DNA of 11,814 nucleotides from an uncultured Fibrobacter sp. (lineage in GTDB: Bacteria > Fibrobacterota > Fibrobacteria > Fibrobacterales > Fibrobacteraceae). Position 1 is the stretch's first letter; every line of letters starts with the position of its first letter. A program made the translations under genes and the position numbers. Below, piece by piece: positions 6,471 through 11,814 of this stretch. The stretch is from NCBI GenBank assembly GCA_947306025.1, contig CAMZFJ010000025.1, positions 1 through 11,814 on the forward strand, in the 5' to 3' direction. The notes under the pieces are model-generated. The model did no database searches. It was not told the DNA's origin and worked only from the letters and a program-made list of their open reading frames with translations.

Positions 6471-6713
6471 TTAAGCGATGATGACGCCAGTTGCGATGAG
6501 GAATTGGCGGATGTAGCGGTTATAATCTCTCCTAAAGTTGGCGTAAGCCCTGGGATCGCTTGGCGTACAGGGAACGATGAAGAATTTGGTTGCCCCTTCA
6601 GTCTGGTGTCGTAGAATCGGGTGTTTGGCGTGTCTTGCCAGGACCCAGCAACCACTTTTCAGCATCGTGTTACACATTTCGTTGATTTTGGAGTCGTTGG
6701 AGAGGTTTGACAT
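6471..6713 (-). CDS. Small HicA-like protein upstream of viperin
   Basis: An 80-residue basic protein not recognised with certainty. The layout is helix (about 5-20), three strands ('CWVLARHA', 'HPILRHQ', 'KFFIVPC'), then a long helix ('DPRAYANFRRDYNRYIRQFL', 53-72). This is the alpha-beta-beta-beta-alpha order of the HicA/dsRBD-like fold. The phrases 'KHPILRH' and 'VPCTPSDPRAYANFRRD' recall small HicA-related proteins of phages and bacteria, with a conserved His before strand 2. HicA toxins bind and cut mRNA; no HicB antitoxin is adjacent, so toxin activity is not assumed. Start ATG 6713 is supported by AAAGGA upstream; an extension to 6797 would cross the promoter region. It is first in the operon with pVip and may be a co-factor, regulator or separate module. 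Confidence 0.6.
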   Translation of the reverse strand: MSNLSNDSKINEMCNTMLKSGCWVLARHAKHPILRHQTEGATKFFIVPCTPSDPRAYANFRRDYNRYIRQFLIATGVIIA

Positions 6714-6750
6714 AGCTTTTAGTCCTTTTTTTAAATGAAGAAGTACACCG

Positions 6751-6801
6751 CCCATTCGGTCAAAATGGGCTCTACTGCCTATTGTTAATTTTGTCAATAG
6801 G
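6751..6801 (-). promoter_or_regulatory. Putative promoter and operators of the HicA-like/viperin operon
   Basis: On the - strand a perfect -35, TTGACA (6792-6797), is followed after exactly 17 bases by TAGAGC (6769-6774), a weak -10. Two dyads overlap it: CCTATTG/CAATAGG (6778-6784 and 6795-6801) covers the -35 and spacer, and CCCATT/AATGGG (6751-6756 and 6764-6769) covers the start-site region. A good -35, poor -10 and overlapping dyads suggest a controlled promoter, but no regulator gene adjoins it except possibly the HicA-like protein. Confidence 0.45.
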
Positions 6802-6876
6802 AAAGGAACTTTTTTAGGGAGAAAATGCTACATTGGAATGTATTAGATGTACTTGCGTTAGACAATGATTCACCAA

Positions 6877-6904
6877 GCAACAGAAAGCGGCCCTTTTCTG
6901 TTGC
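6877..6904 (-). terminator. Hairpin after the 47-residue gene
   Basis: Perfect 10-bp stem GCAACAGAAA (6877-6886) / TTTCTGTTGC (6895-6904), 8-nt loop, 18 bases after the small gene's stop on the - strand. No T tract follows on either strand, so it may be an RNA-stabilising or attenuating hairpin rather than a classical terminator. Confidence 0.5.
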
Positions 6905-6921
6905 CCGGCAAAATCAATGAA

Positions 6922-7065
6922 TTACTTTTTCTCTCCTTGGTAAAGCTTGTTGTTGGGATTCAGTTGGTTGGCATGGTTGTCCATGCGGGCTTGGTACTGG
7001 TAGTTGTTCGGGTTCATCTGATCTGCATGATGGTTAAGATTCGCTTGGGATTGATTCGATTTCAT
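6922..7065 (-). CDS. 47-residue Asn-rich protein with duplicated H-A-x-Q-x-NPNN motif
   Basis: ATG 7065 follows AAAAGGA with good spacing; the frame stops at TAA 6922-6924. The protein is hydrophilic (about a quarter Asn, many Gln and His) and consists largely of two copies of one unit: 'HADQMNPNNYQYQ' (13-25) and 'HANQLNPNNKLYQ' (31-43), linked by ARMDN and ending GEKK. From memory, NHANQxNPNN-type motifs occur in many very short uncharacterised bacterial proteins; no function is known to me. There is no signal peptide or membrane segment. The duplicated unit, the ribosome-binding site and the following hairpin support a real gene. It lies between the ankyrin gene and the viperin operon on the same strand, separated from both by hairpins. 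Confidence 0.75.
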   Translation of the reverse strand: MKSNQSQANLNHHADQMNPNNYQYQARMDNHANQLNPNNKLYQGEKK

Positions 7066-7157
7066 AGAGATTCCTTTTGTTTGTTTACTTCAACATCGAA
7101 GTATTAAGAAACTAGATTTTCTTCTTCCCAAACTCAATATGACAAAGACAGCGAGTT

Positions 7158-7174
7158 ACTCCCAAAAAATGTTT
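7158..7174. repeat. 17-bp direct repeat, copy 1
   Basis: ACTCCCAAAAAATGTTT is identical to 9627-9643. It lies after the ankyrin gene's terminator and 93 bases upstream of the 47-residue gene; the other copy lies 70 bases upstream of the ankyrin gene's preferred start. It could be a shared promoter or leader element, or the trace of a duplication or recombination site. Confidence 0.6.
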
Positions 7175-7178
7175 GAGC

Positions 7179-7207
7179 AAAAAAGCCATGGTGTATGAAC
7201 CACGGCT
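7179..7207 (-). terminator. Terminator of the ankyrin gene
   Basis: On the - strand a 9-bp stem (7199-7207 with 7184-7192, one G-U pair) is followed by six T (7184-7179). It lies 25 bases after the ankyrin gene's stop. Confidence 0.75.
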
Positions 7208-7232
7208 ATGACTTTTTAGGGAGACTTATTTC

Positions 7233-9557
7233 TTACTTGAATCGATCTCGATTTTCTTCAAGATACTTGAGAATAGAATTTGACTTCCAATAATATGCTA
7301 TTTCCCAGCATGAAATTGTAGAACTATATGGACCTGTGTTTCGTGCGGTTTGGTTTGGATTTCCGCCATGCTTTATCATTAATTCAAATAGATCAATTAA
7401 ATTCTTTTCTGCCGCCATCATAAGGGGGGTGTAACCAATAAGGCCATTGACGTTGTGTCTTTGATTTGGGTCCGCACCATTCTCCAAAAGTACTTTGGCG
7501 ATAGAGAACATTTTCTCTTTAGATAAACATTTTTGTCGCTGTTCTTTGAAATATTGAGCCACCCACTGTTTAGCCTGTTCTAACATGGGGTTGTTTTTTT
7601 GCAAAAGCATAGAACGATAAACCTCTTCATTTGTCATATTTCTAAAGAACTCGTTTCCTCGTCTTATGCCATCTAACATTTCGGGAGTCCAGGAACGCAG
7701 ATTTTGAAAATGTTTAATTATATTCGGCATAGCACTATATTGAATTGTCCTATAAAGGGGACTCTGTTGATCTGTTGATTGAATCTGGTTTACGTCGGCT
7801 CCCATTTCAATTAGTTTTTGAACGACATCAACTTCTCCTGTCAATATAGCTTGACCGAGACAGGTTAATTTCTTTTTGTTGGTTGGGGTAAGGAGAGTCT
7901 TTCGATCATGGGGATGAGAGACTATCAAATGGAAAATTTCCTTGCCTTCCTTAGGTTTAAATGGAATTGTGTTATAAACCATGCTCTCGATGGCGAACAA
8001 CAGAGCTGATTCTCCAGATGATGATAGCGCATTGACATCGACTTTCGCATCAAGCAAGATTTTTACTGCATCAACATCATTCATTTGTGTAAACCATACT
8101 AACTGCGGATAAGTCTTCCATGATATTTTAAATGGCGCTTTGTAGGGCTTTACAGGAACTTTAGGCTCTTTTCCCTCCTCAATGAATAATGGCAAATGAA
8201 CATCTGTTTTCTTGTCTTTTATTGATTCAATGTTTTTTACATCTTTTTCTGAAAAAAGAATAAAAAAGTCATTTGCCCATTGTTCAACTTCCCAATCTTC
8301 TACTATATTATCTTTGCTTCGTGAGCCCTTGTTTACATATGGAACATTGTTATAAGATTCTTTGAGAATATCCATCGGTTTTCCGAATAATCCAAAGACT
8401 ATGCCGTAGGTTTTCATCATTTTTAAGAAGGGGCGGTCTTCACAAATAGCTCCTAAGGCTAGGGCAACACGGAAAAAACTACAACTAGTCTTTTTTTCGG
8501 TGTCTATTACATAAATAGCTGCACGAACTATATCAGTTGTATAAAAAAGGTTTGGCATAACGGTCTTGAGCGTTTCTAATGCCTCATCAAATTGTCCTTC
8601 ATAAATTAAGGACAATACCCAAAGGAGATTAAATCGCCATTCTACGGCAATACTGTTGATTTGCAGTGTTGCACAAACTCTTGCGAATTGCTCTAAAGCA
8701 AAAAGCGTTGTTGGAGGGTTTTGTTGTGCGCAATATCGCACGCCATCTTGCGCACAAATAAAGTGTTTTTGTAGTAGAGAACATTTTCCAAGATGAATAT
8801 TGTCATACTTGAAATCATCGTTATTTGAAGGGGAACCCTCAATTAGTGAGTTGAAATAATCTTGAATCTTGTATACCGGTTCAGCATTTTCGGCTGTTTT
8901 TTGCAGAAGTTGCGAAGCAAATGCAATTTCACAGCATTGTATGTAATGATTTCCAAGAACATCCTTTGCCTTATTGATGACGTCAAACAGATTTCTCATA
9001 TTGGGAAGTTGCTTGCCCGCAAGCCATCGCTGGACTTTATCTCGTTCTGTATTGTGAAAACAATCGATAAACTGCGGACATTTCTTCGAAATGACATTGA
9101 GTCCGTATTGAAGAGGGTTTTCCGTCAAAAGGATTCCATTTGTAAAATTATCATCCTTGAATAGCCTTTTGACAAAGGCATAAATCGTTCCGCAGATAAA
9201 GGGGATAAAAGATTTATACAATTCATTTCTATTAGGGAAGGTTTCAGGAGTCCATCCATTAATATTTTCTTGATTGATAGTGAAAAAGTCTTCCTTCAAC
9301 TGTTGAATGAATTCCTCGCAAATGTTATAGGAAGAAACGATAGAGCCGGAACAAACTTTTGGATACTCAAACGGTAATTTAAACACTTGCTCTATTGCGT
9401 CAATCAGAGAATCAAGATTGATGCTCGAATCATTGGCTAGATGTTCTAGTTTTTTAGTGATGCCAGGGGCGGAGTCTGTGTCTAATACTTGAGCTATGAT
9501 TTGTAGTTGCCGCCCCAGAGTAGGGTAAGGTGGGTTAAATTTCATTCGTATTTTCAT
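7233..9557 (-). CDS. Ankyrin-repeat protein with unrecognised N-terminal half
   Basis: A 774-residue cytosolic protein (no signal peptide or membrane span). The C-terminal part has ankyrin repeats: about 484-512 ('VDAVKILLDAKVDVNA'), 515-548, 564-592 ('GEVDVVQKLIEMGADVNQ'), 683-703 ('AKVLLENGADPNQ'), 708-737 ('GYTPLMMAAEKN…IKHGGNPNQ') and a partial last unit to 774. The run is interrupted by an insert at about 600-680. Residues 1-470 match no family I know. Within them, 'VQRWLAGKQLPNMRNLFDVI' (175-194) resembles the recognition helix region of a Cro/C1-type HTH, and 'LLWVLSLIYEGQFDEALETL' (311-330) resembles one TPR hairpin. The start is ambiguous: ATG 9557 has AAAGGAC; ATG 9620 has TGGGAG and would add 21 residues. 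I prefer 9557. Its place beside viperin suggests accessory or defence use, but function is unknown. Confidence 0.75.
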   Translation of the reverse strand: MKIRMKFNPPYPTLGRQLQIIAQVLDTDSAPGITKKLEHLANDSSINLDSLIDAIEQVFKLPFEYPKVCSGSIVSSYNICEEFIQQLKEDFFTINQENINGWTPETFPNRNELYKSFIPFICGTIYAFVKRLFKDDNFTNGILLTENPLQYGLNVISKKCPQFIDCFHNTERDKVQRWLAGKQLPNMRNLFDVINKAKDVLGNHYIQCCEIAFASQLLQKTAENAEPVYKIQDYFNSLIEGSPSNNDDFKYDNIHLGKCSLLQKHFICAQDGVRYCAQQNPPTTLFALEQFARVCATLQINSIAVEWRFNLLWVLSLIYEGQFDEALETLKTVMPNLFYTTDIVRAAIYVIDTEKKTSCSFFRVALALGAICEDRPFLKMMKTYGIVFGLFGKPMDILKESYNNVPYVNKGSRSKDNIVEDWEVEQWANDFFILFSEKDVKNIESIKDKKTDVHLPLFIEEGKEPKVPVKPYKAPFKISWKTYPQLVWFTQMNDVDAVKILLDAKVDVNALSSSGESALLFAIESMVYNTIPFKPKEGKEIFHLIVSHPHDRKTLLTPTNKKKLTCLGQAILTGEVDVVQKLIEMGADVNQIQSTDQQSPLYRTIQYSAMPNIIKHFQNLRSWTPEMLDGIRRGNEFFRNMTNEEVYRSMLLQKNNPMLEQAKQWVAQYFKEQRQKCLSKEKMFSIAKVLLENGADPNQRHNVNGLIGYTPLMMAAEKNLIDLFELMIKHGGNPNQTARNTGPYSSTISCWEIAYYWKSNSILKYLEENRDRFK

Positions 9558-9626
9558 AATTGTCCTTTTTTTATAAAAAATACCTTCAAATTGTTTTTTT
9601 GTGGAGATTGGACGGTCCATCGTTTC

Positions 9627-9643
9627 ACTCCCAAAAAATGTTT
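9627..9643. repeat. 17-bp direct repeat, copy 2
   Basis: Identical to 7158-7174. Here it is followed on the + strand by TGGCTTTTTTAGGCA (9644-9658); near the other copy a related ACTTTTTAGGGAGA occurs at 7211-7224, and another ACTTTTTTAGGGAGA at 6808-6822. On the - strand its end supplies the TGGGAG ribosome-binding site for the alternative ankyrin-gene start at 9620. Confidence 0.6.
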
Positions 9644-9953
9644 TGGCTTTTTTAGGCAATTTTCGCTAATTTTTAGCAAGTGCGGATTCTATTGGTAATA
9701 CAAAAAAGAGAGACGTTCCTTACGAACCACGCCCACAAATTACCTCGCGCCATCAGATAGCACAATTTTTATGCCGTTCAATGACAATTTGTTTTATAAG
9801 GCGCCTACTGTTTTGCTCCTTAATGGCATGTTTCCATGCATTTCAAGGTCATTCACTTGATAATCAATCCAGACAGCGGGTTTTACAATTTCTGTGAAAT
9901 TTTTCCCCAACCTCGTAACGCCACTCCACCACTTTTTTCATATATACCCTAAC
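9644..9953. other. Intergenic region without a supported gene
   Basis: Contains a small dyad GCTAA/TTAGC (9666-9678) and the upstream region of the NYN fragment (ATATATA about 9940-9946). On the - strand a frame ending at TAA 9794-9796 reads partly protein-like (…EIVKPAVWIDYQVND…), with no start or ribosome-binding site; it may be a gene remnant or chance. Confidence 0.4.
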
Positions 9954-10085
9954 ATGGAAAAGAAAATAGCCCTTATTATCGACTGCGACAACGCCAAGGC
10001 GGACGCCATCTATGGCATCATGGAAGAGCTTTCCAAATTCGGTGAGACAAGCATTCGCTGGGCTTACGGCAACTTTTTTCGATAA
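9954..10085 (+). pseudogene. N-terminal stub of a NYN-domain (LabA/DUF88-like) protein
   Basis: From ATG 9954 the frame reads 'MEKKIALIIDCDNAKADAIY', then 'GIMEELSKFGETSIRWAYGN', then FFR and stop: 43 residues. This is the opening of a NYN-domain RNase: the strand with the catalytic Asp ('IIDCDNA'), helix 1 and the second strand ('IRWAYGN'), which family members continue with further acidic residues and often OST-HTH/LOTUS domains. All of that is missing. Homology stops at about 10074, and the remainder is not found elsewhere in the window. An in-frame ATG at 9894 adds sequence unlike the family. The break lies about 75 bases before the operator array of the ATPase gene, so insertion or deletion linked to that gene probably truncated it. 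The fragment lacks a complete active site. Confidence 0.75.
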
Positions 10086-10149
10086 GTAGGTGTGTCGAGA
10101 AATCCCAAAAACCTTGTTTTCTCCTCAAAAATAATGTATATTGTTTACC

Positions 10150-10184
10150 AAATCACGATTTACTAAATCACGATTTGATAAATC
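10150..10184. promoter_or_regulatory. Alternating AAATC/GATTT half-site array (operator or iteron)
   Basis: Five half-sites alternate: AAATC 10150-10154, GATTT 10157-10161, AAATC 10165-10169, GATTT 10172-10176, AAATC 10180-10184, with spacers 2, 3, 2 and 3. Thus AAATCACGATTT occurs twice with a 15-base period, and each adjacent pair is also an inverted repeat. The array ends 21 bases before the ATPase ATG. It most likely binds a regulator cooperatively, possibly the ATPase protein itself. Confidence 0.6.
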
Positions 10185-10205
10185 TGGCTTTCGCAGCGAG
10201 GTGAT

Positions 10206-11660
10206 ATGTTTATCGGCAGAAAACAAGAATTGCTTTTTTTGGAAGACAAGTACAAATCTAAAGGTGGACAACTTGTGGTTTTGTACGGTCGCAGGCGCGT
10301 TGGCAAGACAGAAACTCTCCGGGAGTTCTGCAAAGGGAAACCGCACGTTTTCTTCTCTTGCCGTGAGGTGTCGGACAAGCTCCAGCTTCGCAGTTTTTCT
10401 GAAAAAATGCTGCATGAGAAAATTCCTGCCTCCAATTATATTACCGAATTCGCTGACTGGGAATCTGCTTTTAAGAGCGTAATCGACTTGCCGTATAAAT
10501 CGGCCAAAAGACTGCTCGTTATTGATGAATTTCCCTACATGTGCAAAAACAACGAGAGCGTTCCCTCCATATTGCAAGTCCTTTGGGACGAATTGTTCAA
10601 AGACGAAAACGTCATGATTGTGCTTTGCGGAAGCGCCATGAGTTTCATCGAGAACGAATTACTTGCCGAGAAAAACCCGTTGTATGGCAGGGCCACCGGT
10701 ATTTATAAAATGGAAGCGATGAATTTTTACGAGGCCGCTCAGTTTTTTCCGAAATACTCAGCTCGCGATAAAATTATTGCTTATTCCATTCTTGGCGGTA
10801 TTCCGCATTATCTGCGACAATTCGATCCTGCTCTATCGCTTGACGAGAACATCAAAAGGAATATTCTTACCAAAGGTTGTGCCCTTTATAGCGAAGTGGA
10901 ATTTTTGCTGCGGCAAGAACTTCGAGAAACTCTTTTGTATAACTCGATTATAGAATCCGTAGCTTTAGGAGCGACCAAACTCAACGATATCAGTCAAAAG
11001 TCGATGATTGATGATACGTCAAAAACAAGCGTTTATCTGAAAAATCTTATCGAACTTGAAATCATTGAACGAGAATTCTCTGTTGATGAAGGAATAAAGA
11101 ATCTGGGCAATCGTAATCGCGGCTTGTATCGATTGACCGATAATTATTTTCGATTTTGGTATGCCTTCGTGTTTGCTAACTATTCTGATCTTGAAGGAGG
11201 CGACGTGAATGGGGTTTACGATTACGTAATCAAGCCCAAGTTGCATGAGTTTGCCTCTTTAGCATTTGAAACCGTTTGTCGGGAATATGTCAAGGAATCA
11301 CAGAAAATCGGAAGTTTGCCTTTCCGCTATAAACGAATGGGGCGTTGGTGGGGGAAAACAACCGTTCGTCGCAATGACAAAAAAGAAATTCAGGAAACTG
11401 AAATCGACTTGCTGGCCATCTCTGACGATTCAAGTAAATACCTAGTCGGTGAATGCAAGTTTAAAGGCAAGCCGTTTGATTATGGTGAATATCTTGATAT
11501 GGTCGCCAAATTTCAACCGCAAAAAGCAAATGCGGACATATACTATTATCTTTTTTCGGAATCTGGATTTGCAAAAAATCTTGTCGCTGAAGCAAAAAAG
11601 AATAATAATATAAAGCTAGTGGACATTGAAGAAATTGTCTTCCCCGCAAAAATGAGTTGA
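10206..11660 (+). CDS. AAA+ ATPase with DUF234 and PD-(D/E)XK-like C-terminus
   Basis: A 484-residue protein of the archaeal-type ATPase family (PF01637-like). Walker A is 'GRRRVGKT' (28-35), Walker B 'LLVIDE' (103-108), sensor 1 'IVLCGSAMS' (138-146), and 'GRATG' (161-165) holds a possible arginine finger. A winged-helix region follows at about 225-320 ('LLRQEL', 'SVYLKNLIELEIIER', 'YRLTDNYFRFWYAF'). The C-terminal domain has a nuclease-like set of residues: Glu355, Asp401 in 'EIDLLA' and Glu416-x-Lys418 in 'VGECKFKG', matching PD-(D/E)XK in DUF234-type members. These proteins are common, often multi-copy, in anaerobes; their role is unproven, with mobile-element or defence functions suspected. 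GAGG precedes ATG 10206 by 4-5 bases, and the half-site array lies just upstream. Probably monocistronic and cytosolic. Confidence 0.9.
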   Translation: MFIGRKQELLFLEDKYKSKGGQLVVLYGRRRVGKTETLREFCKGKPHVFFSCREVSDKLQLRSFSEKMLHEKIPASNYITEFADWESAFKSVIDLPYKSAKRLLVIDEFPYMCKNNESVPSILQVLWDELFKDENVMIVLCGSAMSFIENELLAEKNPLYGRATGIYKMEAMNFYEAAQFFPKYSARDKIIAYSILGGIPHYLRQFDPALSLDENIKRNILTKGCALYSEVEFLLRQELRETLLYNSIIESVALGATKLNDISQKSMIDDTSKTSVYLKNLIELEIIEREFSVDEGIKNLGNRNRGLYRLTDNYFRFWYAFVFANYSDLEGGDVNGVYDYVIKPKLHEFASLAFETVCREYVKESQKIGSLPFRYKRMGRWWGKTTVRRNDKKEIQETEIDLLAISDDSSKYLVGECKFKGKPFDYGEYLDMVAKFQPQKANADIYYYLFSESGFAKNLVAEAKKNNNIKLVDIEEIVFPAKMS

Positions 11661-11674
11661 TTGTTTACTCAAAC

Positions 11675-11690
11675 TGTCAAAAATTTGACA
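11675..11690. promoter_or_regulatory. Perfect dyad TGTCAAA-AA-TTTGACA
   Basis: A 7-bp inverted repeat with a 2-base centre, 15 bases after the ATPase stop. A 2-base loop makes it poor as an RNA hairpin, and TATATT follows at 11702-11707, so it looks like an operator for what begins to the right. TTGACA inside it is too close to TATATT (11 bases) to be a normal -35/-10 pair. Confidence 0.4.
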
Positions 11691-11710
11691 CTTTCTTTTG
11701 CTATATTCAC

Positions 11711-11814
11711 TAGACCCCCGAACGGGGTGTCTGGCTGCGGTTGTTGCCAGGCGTGTATCACGAGGGCCGTGCGGGCTGTGCTATCCAATCAAGGGTGTAT
11801 GGCTCGGTGGACCC
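11711..11814 (+). other. GC-rich, hairpin-forming segment of unknown nature (runs off the window)
   Basis: The composition switches abruptly from AT-rich to GC-rich. Local pairings include AGAC-CCC/GGGG-TGTCT (11712-11731, with a bulge) and CTGGC/GCCAG (11731-11750). Plus-strand frames are open but short, without a start plus ribosome-binding site, and none reads like a known protein. It may be the 5' end of a structured RNA or of an unusual gene. I tested it by eye against tRNA, tmRNA, RNase P, SRP and 6S RNA hallmarks and found none in the 104 bases available. Confidence 0.3.

Noticed and set aside
5987..6481. 164-codon + strand frame opposite viperin
   Set aside because: It mirrors a well-supported gene and shows no family features or ribosome-binding site.
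5493..6655. Longer form of the viperin gene with 68 extra N-terminal residues
   Set aside because: The extension overlaps the HicA-like gene, is low in family resemblance, and AAGGAG sits right before ATG 6451.
6471..6713. Complete HicAB toxin-antitoxin pair
   Set aside because: No HicB-like antitoxin frame is adjacent; the partner gene is viperin.
6865..7107. 80-codon hydrophobic + strand frame
   Set aside because: It is the antisense of the 47-residue gene; its repeated Val/Leu comes from reading the NPNN codons backwards.
9794..9935. Protein-like - strand frame (EIVKPAVWIDYQVND…)
   Set aside because: It has no start codon context, is under 50 codons, and no family is recognised; chance cannot be excluded.
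10150..10184. Start of a CRISPR array
   Set aside because: The unit is 12 bases with 3-base gaps, there are only two full copies, and no spacers of CRISPR length or cas genes are seen.
10140..11668. ATTGTTTAC on both sides of the ATPase gene as target-site duplication
   Set aside because: Nine bases in AT-rich DNA can match by chance, and no terminal inverted repeats or transposase accompany them; mentioned only as a side note.

Overview
The window reads as chromosomal DNA of a Fibrobacter-type, fibre-degrading gut bacterium. The main evidence is a secreted GH11 xylanase whose C-terminal module ends in a T9SS-like sorting sequence (…SAMKKVVAK), next to a calcium-dependent carbohydrate-binding beta-helix protein. 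Base composition is moderate. The left half is ordinary housekeeping and fibre-degradation DNA; from about 5.4 kb rightward it becomes an AT-richer accessory region. The taxonomic assignment is inferred from gene content; no database was searched.

Layout, left to right. 1-1187 (+): 3' part of a carbohydrate-binding beta-helix protein with a glycine-rich insert. 1361-2008 (+): GNAT acetyltransferase, followed by terminator-like hairpins. 2214-2273 (+): a possible 19-residue hydrophobic peptide with a strong ribosome-binding site. 2280-3714 (-): a two-gene unit, an EI24/CysZ-like membrane protein followed by a YihX-like HAD phosphatase. 3869-4861 (-): GH11 xylanase with its own terminator. 5021-5289 (-): remains of a second GNAT gene that has lost its middle, apparently at a short overlap of sequence.

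The accessory block comes next. 5492-6451 (-) encodes a prokaryotic viperin (pVip), a radical SAM enzyme family that makes 3'-deoxy-3',4'-didehydro nucleotides against phage. Directly upstream in the same operon is an 80-residue protein (6471-6713) with a HicA-like layout. Then come a 47-residue Asn-rich protein with two copies of one motif (6922-7065) and a 774-residue protein with C-terminal ankyrin repeats and an unrecognised N-terminal half (7233-9557). Related short sequences lie on both sides of the ankyrin gene. 9954-10085 (+) is the N-terminal stub of a NYN-domain protein. 10206-11660 (+) encodes an AAA+ ATPase with a DUF234 region and a PD-(D/E)XK-like C-terminus, preceded by an alternating array of AAATC/GATTT half-sites. 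The window ends in a perfect dyad followed by a GC-rich, hairpin-forming stretch I could not identify.

The block from about 5.4 to 11.7 kb is best read as a defence or accessory island. pVip supplies a chain-terminator activity; the small HicA-like partner, the ankyrin protein and the NTPase-nuclease are possible further modules, but only pVip has a firmly established antiviral family. No nucleotide kinase of the kind sometimes found beside viperins is present in the window.
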